A DNA stretch of 64,000 nucleotides from Actinoallomurus purpureus (GCF_024055795.1 NZ_JAMXMY010000001.1:310001-374000); one strand, 5' to 3'. Shown: positions 1 to 8,242, numbered from the stretch's first letter. Notes: generated by a model not told the origin, from the sequence alone. Numbers and translations are program-made.

Positions 1-504
1 GAGCATCCAGATGGAGAAGGGGAGCGAGAAGGTGAGGTAGGTGAGGATCAGCCCGCCGCGCGATCCGTACAGGGCGATCCCGGTCGCGTTCCCGATGCCG
101 ACGTAGAGCAGGAAGAGCGGTAGCAGGAACAGGATTCCCGGGAACATCTGGGTGGACAGGACGGTGATCGTGAACACGCGCTTGCCGCGGAAGCGGTACC
201 GGCTCACGGCGTACGCCGCGAAGATCGCCACCACAACGGACAGCCCGGTCGCCGCGCTCGCCACGACGATCGAGTTGACGAAGTAACGGCCGAGCGGGAT
301 GGTCCGCCAGATGTCGACGTACGGGCGGACGGTGAGGTGCTCCGGGATCCAGCGGAACGCACCGGTGACGTCCCGCAGCGGCTTGAGCGAACTGCTCAGC
401 ATCACGTAGACCGGGAGCAGCGAGAAGACGGTCAGCAGCGTGAGGACGATCCGCCGGGTCCAGACGAAGGACGGCGGCGGCGCCGTCGGCGAGCGCTCAG
501 GCAC
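1..504 (-). CDS. Carbohydrate ABC transporter permease, MalG type (3' end outside window)
   Basis: Inner-membrane permease of a sugar ABC importer. Read from the GTG at 504, it gives a short cytoplasmic tail, a first membrane helix (TLLTVFSLLPVYVMLSS), the MalG-type periplasmic stretch with RWIPEHLTVRPYVDIW, and helices around SIVVASAATGLSVVVAIF and FPGILFLLPLFLLYVG. It is still open at base 1, so the C-terminal half with the EAA loop is missing here. The start overlaps the end of the MalF-type gene by 8 bp, which implies translational coupling. The pairing with the upstream permease and binding lipoprotein makes the CUT1 assignment firm. The substrate cannot be read from the sequence. Confidence 0.9.
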   Translation of the reverse strand, partial: MPERSPTAPPPSFVWTRRIVLTLLTVFSLLPVYVMLSSSLKPLRDVTGAFRWIPEHLTVRPYVDIWRTIPLGRYFVNSIVVASAATGLSVVVAIFAAYAVSRYRFRGKRVFTITVLSTQMFPGILFLLPLFLLYVGIGNATGIALYGSRGGLILTYLTFSLPFSIWML

Positions 505-1492
505 GGTTCCTCCTCGTTCGGTTCGTGACCAGCAGGTACCCGGCCGTCACCAGGGACAGGAACAGGAGCATGAGCACGGACATCGCCGAGCCCGCGCCGA
601 AGTTCCAGGTGACGAACGAGGCCGAGTAGATGTGCACGGAGATCAGGTCCCCGGCGGCCGGCGCCGACCGGCCGAACAGCACGTACGGCGTCGCGAAGTC
701 GTTGAACGTCCACAGGAACAGCACCAGCACGAGCACCTGGTTGATGGACCGCAGCGACGGCATCGTGATCAGCCGGATCTGCTGCCAGATCCCGGCACCG
801 TCGATCGCCGAGGCCTCGTACAGCTCACGCGGGACGTTCTGCAGGCCGGCCATCACGCACAGGAACGCGAAGGGCCAGTTACGCCAGACGGAGACCACCA
901 GCAGGGAGAAGAAGCTGTTGTCGCCGATCAGCCAGAACGACGGCTTGCCGGTGACGCCCAACTGGTCGTGCAGGACGTGGTTCACCAGCCCGTTGTCGTG
1001 CTGGAACATGAACGCCCAGACGATCACCGAGGCGTACAACGGCAGCGCGTACGGCGTGAGGAACACCGCGCGCAGCACGCCGCGGCCGCGGAAGCGGTCC
1101 TGCATCAGGATGGCCGCCGTCGTTCCGAGCAGCCAGCACAGGCCCACGGCCAGCACGGTGAAGGCGCAGGTGACCAGGAAGGAGTCGAGCAACGCCCGGC
1201 CGATCGGCGCGTCGAACCTCACGGCCACCCGGTAGTTGCCCGCGCCCGTCCAGGGCGCCCCCCACCAGTGGCGGATGTAGAGCTGCGTGAGCTCCTTGAA
1301 GCTCATCACCACGCCGAGGACCATCGGGATGACGTGGACGATGAGCTCGAAGAACAGCGCGGGCAGCAGGAGGAGGTAGGGCAGGCCGCCTCGGCGGACC
1401 CGCTCGGGAATGTGGAACAGGCCTCTCCGGCCGCGCCCGGGACCAGAGTCCCGGCCGGCCGGAGGCGCCTGACGGTCTACGGTCGTCGTCAT
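497..1492 (-). CDS. Sugar ABC transporter permease, MalF/UgpA type
   Basis: Membrane permease of 331 residues, partner of the MalG-type gene that follows. The start is the ATG at 1492 (MTTTVDRQAP). The frame remains open upstream of it but that part overlaps the binding-protein gene antiphase. Six membrane helices are visible, the first at LPYLLLLPALFFELIVHVIP. The cytoplasmic EAA loop, which contacts the ATPase, is clear: YEASAIDGAGIWQQIRLITM. The gene lies 14 bp after the binding-protein stop and overlaps the next permease by 8 bp. No ATPase gene is in view; CUT1 systems often share an MsiK-type ATPase encoded elsewhere (family knowledge). Confidence 0.93.
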   Translation of the reverse strand: MTTTVDRQAPPAGRDSGPGRGRRGLFHIPERVRRGGLPYLLLLPALFFELIVHVIPMVLGVVMSFKELTQLYIRHWWGAPWTGAGNYRVAVRFDAPIGRALLDSFLVTCAFTVLAVGLCWLLGTTAAILMQDRFRGRGVLRAVFLTPYALPLYASVIVWAFMFQHDNGLVNHVLHDQLGVTGKPSFWLIGDNSFFSLLVVSVWRNWPFAFLCVMAGLQNVPRELYEASAIDGAGIWQQIRLITMPSLRSINQVLVLVLFLWTFNDFATPYVLFGRSAPAAGDLISVHIYSASFVTWNFGAGSAMSVLMLLFLSLVTAGYLLVTNRTRRNRA

Positions 1493-1506
1493 CGGTGGTG
1501 GCACGC

Positions 1507-2820
1507 CTACATCTGCTGCTGGGCCTTGGCCAGCCTGGCCTGGACGGACTGCGTCGTCACCGGGCGGCCGGCCGCGGCGTCGGCGAGCAGGTCCTTCACC
1601 GCGCCGCCGACGAGCTCTTCGAACTGCGACTCCTTGGGCACCTGCGGGAGCGGAGCGGCGCTGGTCGCGATGACGTTGCGCAGGACGGTCAGCTCGGGCG
1701 TGGAGAAGGCCGGGTCCTGCGACGCGGTCTTGACCGGCGGGATCGATCCGTACTCGCCGTTGAGCTTCTTCTGCTCGGCGTCGCTCGTCATGAACTTCAC
1801 GAACTTGAGCGCGCCGTCGAGGTTGCCGGAGTTCTTGAAGACGGCCATGTTGATGCCCGCGACCATCGAGTCGATGTTCTGGCCCGGTCCGGGCGTGCCG
1901 GACTGGACGGGCACCGGCGCCACGGCGTACTGGTCGGGCTTCATGCCGTGTTTTTGGAGGTTGGGCCCGGCGGCCTGCCACAGCAGCATGGCGGCCTTGC
2001 CACTCGCGAAGTCCCCGATCGACTCGTTCTGGGCGTACTCGGCGTTGCCCGGCGCGGCGATCTTGTCGCGTGCGATGAAGTCGACGTACTGCTTGACGCC
2101 TTCGACGGCACCCGGCGAGGTGAACGTCGGCTGGCCCGACGCGTCGAAGAAGTCGGCGCCGTGCTGCTTGGCGAAGACGAACGCGTGGTGGATGTTCTCC
2201 GAGACGTTGCCGCCCTCGACGGCCAGTCCGTACTTGCCGCCGCCGGTCAGCCGCCTGCCGTCCTGGACCAGCTCGTCCCAGGTCGCCGGTGGCTTGGAGA
2301 TGCCCGCGTCCGCGAACAGCTTCTTGTTGTAGTACAGGCCGTACGCCAGTGAGTACAGCGGGACCGCGGTCGGCGCCTTCCCCGGCGCTCCGGTCGAGGC
2401 GAGGGCCGACTCCTGGAAGCGGTCCTTACCGCCGATCTTCGCGAACGTGGCGTCGTCGAAGGGCAGCAGCGCCCCTGTCGTCTGAAGCGAGGCCGACCAC
2501 GTGTTGCCGATGTTCAGGACGTCGGGGCCCTGGCCGGAGGAGGTGGCCCCGAGGATGCGGTTGAGTAGATCGCTCCAGGGGACGACCTCGAGCTTCACCT
2601 TGATCCCGGACTGCCGTTCGAACTCCTGCAGCTCGGGGGTGAGCTTGGCCTTGTCGTCCTCCAGGCTGGCGCCCTGGTTGCTCGCCCAGTAGGTGAGGGT
2701 CTTGGGATGGCTGTTGCCACCGGAATCGCCGGTCGACGTCCCGCCCCCGCAGCCGGGAAGCACGGCGAGGAGGGTCGCGCCGACGACGGCGCCGAAGGCG
2801 GTACGGGCACGCACGCTCAT
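1507..2820 (-). CDS. Extracellular sugar-binding lipoprotein (family 1 SBP)
   Basis: Substrate-binding lipoprotein of 437 residues that feeds the two permeases. The N-terminus has a basic end, a hydrophobic stretch and the lipobox LAVLPGC with Cys24 as the lipidated residue, followed by a Gly/Ser/Thr linker. The mature part begins with LTYWASNQG, typical of SBP family 1, and contains the hinge-type segments GPDVLNIGNTWSASLQ and PLYSLAYGLYYNKKLF. It is the first gene of the importer operon, with a GAGGAAG ribosome binding site before the ATG. A near-perfect AT-rich palindrome sits 29 bp upstream. Ligand unknown; an oligosaccharide or glycerol-phosphate-like ligand is possible. Confidence 0.93.
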   Translation of the reverse strand: MSVRARTAFGAVVGATLLAVLPGCGGGTSTGDSGGNSHPKTLTYWASNQGASLEDDKAKLTPELQEFERQSGIKVKLEVVPWSDLLNRILGATSSGQGPDVLNIGNTWSASLQTTGALLPFDDATFAKIGGKDRFQESALASTGAPGKAPTAVPLYSLAYGLYYNKKLFADAGISKPPATWDELVQDGRRLTGGGKYGLAVEGGNVSENIHHAFVFAKQHGADFFDASGQPTFTSPGAVEGVKQYVDFIARDKIAAPGNAEYAQNESIGDFASGKAAMLLWQAAGPNLQKHGMKPDQYAVAPVPVQSGTPGPGQNIDSMVAGINMAVFKNSGNLDGALKFVKFMTSDAEQKKLNGEYGSIPPVKTASQDPAFSTPELTVLRNVIATSAAPLPQVPKESQFEELVGGAVKDLLADAAAGRPVTTQSVQARLAKAQQQM

Positions 2821-2848
2821 AGTGCCACTTCCTCACATGAGGCTAATT

Positions 2849-2864
2849 TTAAGTCATGATTTAA
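2849..2864. promoter_or_regulatory. AT-rich palindrome, candidate operator of the sugar ABC operon
   Basis: The sequence TTAAGTCATGATTTAA is a 16-bp inverted repeat with one mismatched pair. It stands out in high-GC DNA and lies 29-44 bp before the binding-protein ATG, overlapping a TAAAAT-like -10 region on the minus strand. A repressor site for sugar induction is inferred; no regulator gene is adjacent. Confidence 0.45.
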
Positions 2865-2923
2865 GAGCTGAGAGAAGCATGTCAAGGCCGCGGCGATCGA
2901 GCTCTGATCACGAATACGCATAC

Positions 2924-2959
2924 GGGCGGCCATCCGGTCACCTGGCCGGACGGCCGCCC
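2924..2959 (-). terminator. Hairpin terminator of the dioxygenase/gal operon
   Basis: Arms GGGCGGCC and GGCCGCCC continue through a single A/C mismatch into TCCGG/CCGGA around an 8-nt loop. It sits 26 bp past the dioxygenase stop, between two operons on the same strand. There is no U tract, which is usual for actinomycete terminators. Confidence 0.6.
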
Positions 2960-2985
2960 TGGCTGAGCAGGGGAATCCGCGATAC

Positions 2986-3939
2986 CTACGGCATTTCGAC
3001 CGGAGGGGTGCCGTGGGTGTGGAAGGACTCGATGGTCTTCAGCCCCCAGGCCTGGCCCTTGGCGCGTTCGGCCTCGGTCCAGGTGATGGTCCGCCAGTCG
3101 GGGGCCAGCACGAGGCGGGCGCAGGGGTTGCACAGCTCGATGCGGTTGCCCCCCGGCTCGTAGACGTAGAGGAAGAACGTCTGCTGGATGGCGTGCTTGT
3201 GCGGCCCCGTCTCGATGAACACCCCCTTGTCCAGGAAGATGTCGGCGGAGCGGAGGATGTCCTCGCGGGTGTCGGTGGCGAACGCGATGTGGTGCAGCCG
3301 CCCGTGGCTGCCCGTCCGGTCGCGGGTGTACACCAGGTCGTAGGACTTGTTGGTGAAGGTCAGCCAGCGGCCGGCGATCGTCCCGGTGTCCAGCAGGATC
3401 TGCTCGGTGGGATGCCCGCCCAGCACGTCCTTGACGAAGTCGGTGCTGCCCTCCACCTCGGCGGCCAGGAAGTTGACGTGGTCCAGGCGGCGGACGCAGA
3501 CGCCGCGCGCCGGGTACGCCTGGGCCTGGTTCTTCAGCGACGGCGCGAGCTCTGGGGGAGCGTCGTACCACTCGCTCTCCCAGTAGATCTCCATCTCGTG
3601 CCCGTCGGGGTCGCGGAACACGTACGTGGGGCCGAGACCGGGGTCGCCGTCCCGCCAGCCGATGCCGTACCCGGCCTCCTCGATCGCCTTCACCCGCCGG
3701 TCGAGGGCCTCCTGGCCGGAGGCGCGCAGCCCGGTACGGCGGATGCCGGACGTGGTGTGCGCGGTGAGCTTGAGGGTGTGGTGCTCGTAGTCGTCCCACG
3801 TGCGCAGGTAGACGGAGTCGCCTTCGGCGCCGTTCTCGGTGAGGCCCATGACCTCGGTGAAGAACCACAGGCTCTTCTCGGGTTCGGGCGTCAGGAGCTC
3901 GACGTGGGCGACGTGGGCGATCTCATGCAGGGGTGCCAT
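2986..3939 (-). CDS. Extradiol ring-cleavage dioxygenase, two-domain VOC (type I) family
   Basis: Fe(II) enzyme that opens a catecholic ring next to the diol. The 317 residues form two vicinal-oxygen-chelate domains. The three iron ligands expected for catechol 2,3-dioxygenases are present: His154 (RLDHVNFLA), His217 (LHHIAFATD) and Glu268 (GNRIELCNP). Candidate second-shell residues are His249 and Tyr258. The start overlaps the end of the GalD-like gene by 17 bp, so it is the last gene of a four-gene operon. In known gallate pathways the dioxygenase is an unrelated type II (LigAB/GalA) protein. Because the other three genes process the gallate ring-cleavage product, this enzyme may take a trihydroxylated aromatic acid; that is inference. 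Confidence 0.93.
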   Translation of the reverse strand: MAPLHEIAHVAHVELLTPEPEKSLWFFTEVMGLTENGAEGDSVYLRTWDDYEHHTLKLTAHTTSGIRRTGLRASGQEALDRRVKAIEEAGYGIGWRDGDPGLGPTYVFRDPDGHEMEIYWESEWYDAPPELAPSLKNQAQAYPARGVCVRRLDHVNFLAAEVEGSTDFVKDVLGGHPTEQILLDTGTIAGRWLTFTNKSYDLVYTRDRTGSHGRLHHIAFATDTREDILRSADIFLDKGVFIETGPHKHAIQQTFFLYVYEPGGNRIELCNPCARLVLAPDWRTITWTEAERAKGQAWGLKTIESFHTHGTPPVEMP

Positions 3940-5011
3940 GGGTGCCTCCAGGGCGGGGGAAGACGGTGCCGTCGAAGAGCTTGCGGGCCGTACGCACGAT
4001 GCTCGACCTGCGGACCGTGGGATGGGCGGCCGTGTCGTCGAGTTCGACCATGACGTCGAGGCGGCCGGTGGGGTGCTCGATGCTCATGGGGGAGCCGGGC
4101 GCCGGGAGTTCGGCGAGGTCGTGCCCCACGGCCCCGTCCATGAGCAGCGCGGTCGCCACGGTCACGGCTCCGAGGACGCCGATCGAGGCGTGGACGCGCA
4201 GGGGGATGAAGGTGCGCGTCGCGATCATTCCGCCCTCGCGCGGCGGAGCGACGAGCGTGGTCTTGGGAACGGAGGCGCCGGTGACGTCTCCGAGGCCCAT
4301 GAGCGTGCCGGCCTGGAGCCGGAGCGACTGGATCCGGTCGCGAATCCGGTCGTCGGCGGCGAGCTCGGCCGGCGTCTCGTGGCCGGTGATGCCGAGTGCG
4401 GTCGCGGCGGCGACCACGACCGGCATCCCGTTGTCGACGCACGTGACCTCGACACCGTCGATCACATCGCGGACCCGGCCGGTGGGCAGCAGCGCCCCGC
4501 AGGACGATCCCTCGGTGCCGGCGAAGTCCAGCACGACCGGGGCGGCGGTGCCGGGCACGCCGGAGATCGCGGTGTCTCCGGCGTACTCCACGTTCCCGGA
4601 CGGGGTGGGGAACGTGGCCGTCGCGATGCTGCCGGAGTTCACCATCCTGACGCGGACGCCGGTTTCGGGGTCGCCGGCCGTGACCAGGCCGCGCTCGACC
4701 GCGAAGGGCCCGACGCCCGCGAGGAGGTTGCCGCAGTTCTGCCGGTCGGAGACGGTGGGCTCGTCCACGCCGAGCTGGAGGAACAGGTAGTCGACGTCGG
4801 CCCCGGAGCCGCTCGAACGAGAGACGACGGCGACCTTGCTGGTGAGGGGGTGGGCGCCGCCGAGCCCGTCGATCTGGCGCGGGTCGGGGGTGCCCATGAC
4901 GCGCAGGAGCAGGTCGTCGCGTTCGGCCGGATCGGACGGCAGGTCCTCAGCGAGGAAGTAGGCGCCCTTGGACGTGCCGCCGCGCATCAGCATGCAGCGC
5001 AACCCGGTCAT
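3923..5011 (-). CDS. galD: 4-oxalomesaconate tautomerase (PrpF/GalD family)
   Basis: Keto-enol isomerase of 362 residues in the PrpF fold. In gallate and protocatechuate meta-cleavage it converts the first form of 4-oxalomesaconate into the form used by the hydratase. The N-terminus LRCMLMRGGTSKGAYF is the family signature. Active-site cysteines are expected in DRQNCGNLLAGVG and SSCGALLPTG. The ATG at 5011 overlaps the preceding stop as ATGA, and the 3' end overlaps the dioxygenase start. An open frame extends to 5977 but that region belongs to the aldolase and hydratase genes in other frames. Assignment rests on both the protein and its neighbours. Confidence 0.88.
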   Translation of the reverse strand: MTGLRCMLMRGGTSKGAYFLAEDLPSDPAERDDLLLRVMGTPDPRQIDGLGGAHPLTSKVAVVSRSSGSGADVDYLFLQLGVDEPTVSDRQNCGNLLAGVGPFAVERGLVTAGDPETGVRVRMVNSGSIATATFPTPSGNVEYAGDTAISGVPGTAAPVVLDFAGTEGSSCGALLPTGRVRDVIDGVEVTCVDNGMPVVVAAATALGITGHETPAELAADDRIRDRIQSLRLQAGTLMGLGDVTGASVPKTTLVAPPREGGMIATRTFIPLRVHASIGVLGAVTVATALLMDGAVGHDLAELPAPGSPMSIEHPTGRLDVMVELDDTAAHPTVRRSSIVRTARKLFDGTVFPRPGGTHGTPA

Positions 5012-5691
5012 GACCACGTTACGTACTCGATGCCCATCGCGGGGAGCCGGTCGCGCAGCCCGTAGCGGTCGAGCCCCAGCTCGCCCCGGCGGAAGGCGGC
5101 GCGGGTCGCCGCCTCCTTGGCGGCGCGCGCCTCGGCGGCCTCCAGGACCGCGGGCACGTCCTCGCGCGGGACGCACACGACACCGTCGTCGTCGGCCAGG
5201 ATCGCGTCGCCCGGGTGGATCGGCTGCCCGGCGATGCTCACCGGGACGTTCACCGCACCCGGGGTCGCCTTCACCGTTCCCTGGGCGCTGACGGCCGCCG
5301 ACCACACCGGGAAGCCCATCGCGTGGAGTTCGGCGACGTCGCGTACGCCGGCGTTGATGACGAGACCGCGCACGCCGCGGTGTTGCAGCGCGGTCGCGAA
5401 CAGCTCGCCGAACATCCCGTCCGTGGACGGCGACGTCGTCGTGACGACCAGGACGTCGCCCGGACGGCACTGCTCGACCGCGATGTGGATCATCAGGTTG
5501 TCGCCGGGCCACGACAGCACCGTCACGGCGGTGCCGCCGATGCGGGAGCCGAGGTGGACCGGGCGGATGCCCGGACCGAGGTACCCCGTCCGGCCCATCG
5601 CCTCGTGGACGGTCGCGACCCCGTGGGCCGCCAGGGCGTCGACCGTCTCGGCGTCGGCGCGCGGCGGGTCGGTGACGACCACCGTCCTCAT
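5008..5691 (-). CDS. galC: 4-carboxy-4-hydroxy-2-oxoadipate aldolase / oxaloacetate decarboxylase (RraA-like)
   Basis: Class II aldolase of 227 residues that splits 4-carboxy-4-hydroxy-2-oxoadipate into pyruvate and oxaloacetate, the last step of the 4,5-cleavage pathway. The RraA/HMG-aldolase fold signature GLVINAGVRDVAEL is present; Arg117 and Asp118 are the expected substrate- and metal-binding residues. The PGDNLMIHIAVEQCRPGDVL stretch also fits the family. The ATG at 5691 overlaps the hydratase stop by 4 bp, and the stop overlaps galD by 4 bp. Other RraA-like proteins act as RNase E regulators or other aldolases, but the flanking galB- and galD-like genes make this role the best fit. Confidence 0.87.
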   Translation of the reverse strand: MRTVVVTDPPRADAETVDALAAHGVATVHEAMGRTGYLGPGIRPVHLGSRIGGTAVTVLSWPGDNLMIHIAVEQCRPGDVLVVTTTSPSTDGMFGELFATALQHRGVRGLVINAGVRDVAELHAMGFPVWSAAVSAQGTVKATPGAVNVPVSIAGQPIHPGDAILADDDGVVCVPREDVPAVLEAAEARAAKEAATRAAFRRGELGLDRYGLRDRLPAMGIEYVTWS

Positions 5692-6437
5692 ACGAGAATC
5701 CCCGTCGTCTGCGGGTACAGCCGGACGTACGCCTCGGCCATCGTGTCGTGCGCCAGGCCCAGGTTCGGGCCGGCGTTGCGCTTGAGCTGCACGCCCCGGC
5801 GCTTGGCCAGATCGAGGTAGTAATCCCACATGTGCTGCTGCGCGGGCAGGCACTCCATCGCCGTGCGCTTGCGTTCGAACACCGGCGTGATGTCCAGGAG
5901 TACGTCCGGCTTGAAATCGCACTGTTCGGGCTGGTGCGGTTCGAAGAAGAACACCGGCGGGGCCGCGAGCGGCTCACCCGGCGCGTCGTAGCCGATCGCC
6001 TGCGCCAGGACGCGCGCCTGCAGGGCCATCCGGGCGGCGGCGGGGTGGTCGCCGTTGTACGGGTCGGTGAGGGTGTGCGTCAGGACGACGGCGGGCTTGA
6101 ACGCGCGGTGGACGCGGACGAGCCGGTCCACCAGCTCGGGGGTCTCCTGCAGCGGATAGTCGCCGGCGTCCAGGAACTCGATCTCGGCGCCCAGCACGGC
6201 GGCGGCAGCCTCGGCCTCCGCCCGGCGGATCTCCTTGATCTCCTTGAGGTTCCTGCCCTCGCGCCAGGCGCGGGCGGACTCGCCGCGTTCGCCGAAGCTC
6301 AGGCACACCACCTTGGCGCGATCCCCGCGCTCGGCGGCCAGCGCGATCGCACCGCCGGCGCGCCAGACGAAGTCGCCGGCGTGCGCGCTCACCACCAGCA
6401 GGGGGCTGGCCGCGCTGGACCTGGTCTCAGTACCCAT
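5688..6437 (-). CDS. galB: 4-oxalomesaconate hydratase, PIG-L/LmbE family
   Basis: Zinc enzyme of the PIG-L deacetylase fold, 249 residues. One branch of this family, GalB of pseudomonads, hydrates 4-oxalomesaconate to 4-carboxy-4-hydroxy-2-oxoadipate. The usual AHPDD metal motif is AHAGD here (His19, Asp22), with the third ligand probably His131 in NGDHPAA. This modified motif and the C-terminal KRRGVQLKRN segment fit a GalB-like protein rather than a sugar deacetylase. It is the first gene of the operon, with GAAAGG before the ATG at 6437. A palindromic operator lies 84 bp upstream, shared with the divergent transporter. A plain PIG-L deacetylase cannot be excluded. Confidence 0.83.
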   Translation of the reverse strand: MGTETRSSAASPLLVVSAHAGDFVWRAGGAIALAAERGDRAKVVCLSFGERGESARAWREGRNLKEIKEIRRAEAEAAAAVLGAEIEFLDAGDYPLQETPELVDRLVRVHRAFKPAVVLTHTLTDPYNGDHPAAARMALQARVLAQAIGYDAPGEPLAAPPVFFFEPHQPEQCDFKPDVLLDITPVFERKRTAMECLPAQQHMWDYYLDLAKRRGVQLKRNAGPNLGLAHDTMAEAYVRLYPQTTGILV

Positions 6438-6520
6438 CGGAACCTTTCTCGGCGTTGATGCTGCGTAACGGTGCGGCGGCGCGACCGCTCGCCGCACCCA
6501 TGCTGAGCCTCGCGCAGATG

Positions 6521-6534
6521 GATTGTCAACAATC
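6521..6534. promoter_or_regulatory. GntR-type operator in the divergent galB / transporter promoter
   Basis: GATTGTCAACAATC is a perfect palindrome around a CA centre, between the divergent galB-like and MFS genes. It shares GAT-GTCAAC-ATC with the palindrome before the GntR gene, 1.7 kb away. The two sites together suggest that the nearby FCD regulator controls both transcripts. Confidence 0.65.
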
Positions 6535-6667
6535 TTGGTGTAGGTCTTGTAGTAGAGAAGTGCCGCAATTACTCTCAGCGCACCAGGCGTGCGGACCTGC
6601 TCCTGGGCGGGACGACATCGACGCCGCGCCGCACCGGACCCGCCTCCGGCCGAAAGCGAGAGACGAC

Positions 6668-8020
6668 ATGCCCACGAAACGACCAGACCCCTCAACCGCC
6701 ACCCGGTCCGGCAACCCGGCCGTCGTCGTCGTGCTCCTGTGCTGGGTGTTCGTCCTGCTCGACGGCACCGACCTCTTCGTCTACGGTGCGGTCCTGCCGC
6801 GGATCCTGAAGAGTCACGCCCTCGGCATCACGGCCGGCCAAGCGGGCGACATCGGCAGCTACACCACGTTCGGCATGCTCGTCGGCGCCCTGTGCGCGGG
6901 AACGGTCAGTGACTGGATCGGCCGCAAGAAGTCGGTCATCGCGAACGTGACGTTGTTCTCGCTGGCCTCCGTGGCGACCGCGGCCGCCCCGTCCGCCGCC
7001 GTCTTCGGAGGCGCGCGGCTGATCGCGGGCCTGGGGCTCGGCGGCCTGCTGCCCACCGCCATCGCGTACGTCATGGACTACGCCACGCCCAGCAGGCGGA
7101 ACCTGATGGTGGGCGTGCTGATGACCGCCCACCAGACGGGCGGCATCGTCGCCGCCACACTCGGCCTGTGGGTCGTCCCGTCGCTGGGGTGGCGATCGGT
7201 GTTCTGGCTGGGTGCCGTGCCGGCGATCGTCGTCGTACCACTGGCGGTCAGACTCCTGCCGGAGTCGGTGAGCTTCCTGGTCGCCAAGGGCCGCCGGGGA
7301 GAGGCCGAGGCGCTGGCCGGGCGGTACGGTCTCGCCCTCGACGCACCGGCCGCCGGCACGACGGCGACCAGGCCCGACACCTGGCAGAACCTCCGGGCCC
7401 TGTTCGTCCGATCGCAGTGGCCGACCACGCTCAGCTTCTGGGCCGCCTCGTTCGCCGGCCTCCTGCTGGTCTACGGGGTGAGCACCTGGCTTCCCACGAT
7501 GATGCGCGCCAGCGGGTACGAGCTGGGCTCGGCCGTCAGCTTCCTTCTCGTCATCAACCTCGGCGGAATCGTGGGCCTGCTGACCGCCGGCCGCCTGTCG
7601 GACCGGGTCGGCCCCCTGCGCGTGACCATCGTCTGGTTCGCTCTCACCGCCGTCGGCACCGGCCTGTTCGCCGTGCACATGCCGCTCGCCCTCACCTACC
7701 TCGTCGTGTTCCTCACGGGCGCGCTGCTGTTCAGCGCCCAGACGATGGTGTACGCGAGCGTCGGCAGCCACCACGCGCCCGACAGCCGCGCCACCGCCGT
7801 CGGGTGGGTCGCCGGTATGGGCCGGTTCGGCGCGGTCTTCGGGCCCTGGCTCGGTGGCAGGCTCGTCGCGGCCGACGCCTCGACGTGGGGCTTCGTCGCC
7901 TTCTCGATCGCCGGTGTGGTCGGCGCGGTCATGATGGCGGCCGCGTACGTGAGCATCCGGCACCGGCCCGCGCCGATGCCGAGCGCCGCCGTCGACGGAG
8001 CGGTGCGGGGCCAGGCCTGA
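6668..8020 (+). CDS. MFS aromatic acid:H+ symporter (AAHS family)
   Basis: Twelve-helix uptake transporter of 450 residues. The first helix carries the family motif DGTDLFVYGAVLP, whose aspartates are needed in PcaK-like symporters. The helix 2-3 loop GTVSDWIGRKKS is the MFS signature. The chosen start is the ATG at 6668 (MPTKRPDPS) after a GCGAGAGA purine run; the frame is open farther upstream but would cross the operator. It is transcribed away from the galBCD operon from a shared promoter, so its substrate is probably the aromatic acid degraded there, gallate or a relative. A strong hairpin follows the stop. Confidence 0.9.
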   Translation: MPTKRPDPSTATRSGNPAVVVVLLCWVFVLLDGTDLFVYGAVLPRILKSHALGITAGQAGDIGSYTTFGMLVGALCAGTVSDWIGRKKSVIANVTLFSLASVATAAAPSAAVFGGARLIAGLGLGGLLPTAIAYVMDYATPSRRNLMVGVLMTAHQTGGIVAATLGLWVVPSLGWRSVFWLGAVPAIVVVPLAVRLLPESVSFLVAKGRRGEAEALAGRYGLALDAPAAGTTATRPDTWQNLRALFVRSQWPTTLSFWAASFAGLLLVYGVSTWLPTMMRASGYELGSAVSFLLVINLGGIVGLLTAGRLSDRVGPLRVTIVWFALTAVGTGLFAVHMPLALTYLVVFLTGALLFSAQTMVYASVGSHHAPDSRATAVGWVAGMGRFGAVFGPWLGGRLVAADASTWGFVAFSIAGVVGAVMMAAAYVSIRHRPAPMPSAAVDGAVRGQA

Positions 8021-8056
8021 CGGCTCTCTCCGGCTCACGTCCTGACGATCCGCGAC

Positions 8057-8091
8057 CGTCGGCCGCGTGCGGGATCCGCACGCGGCCGACG
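8057..8091 (+). terminator. Strong hairpin terminator after the AAHS transporter
   Basis: A perfect 16-bp stem (CGTCGGCCGCGTGCGG with its complement) closes on a GAT loop, 37 bp after the transporter stop. There is no U tract. It separates the transporter from the GntR gene. Confidence 0.75.
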
Positions 8092-8226
8092 TCGTCCAGG
8101 CCGGGATCGCCGGACTCCGCAGGCCCCGTCCGCTCGCGGTCCGTACGATCGGCCGGCCATGACGAGGCGCCACAGGACCCGGCCCCGGCGTCCTCGGCCA
8201 GGCACGGCGGCATAGAATCGATCAGC

Positions 8227-8242
8227 GGATCGTCAACGATCC
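8227..8242. promoter_or_regulatory. GntR-type operator before the FCD regulator gene
   Basis: GGATCGTCAACGATCC is a perfect 16-bp palindrome around CA, 54 bp before the regulator ATG. Its GTCAAC core and flanks match the operator at the galB/transporter promoter. Autoregulation by the encoded GntR protein is the simplest reading. Confidence 0.7.

Noticed and set aside
440-2332. A 630-codon open frame on the plus strand
   Set aside because: It is the mirror of the ABC permease and binding-protein genes; the residues are Arg/Gly/Glu-biased and no domain is seen, as expected for high-GC antisense frames.
5012-5977. Upstream extension of the galD frame to 5977
   Set aside because: The extension runs through the aldolase and hydratase genes in another frame. 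The ATG at 5011 overlaps the aldolase stop as ATGA and begins the normal family N-terminus.
6692-8173. A 493-codon minus-strand frame opposite the MFS transporter
   Set aside because: It is low-complexity Arg/Asp/Glu-rich shadow coding; the plus strand has clear MFS motifs and helices.
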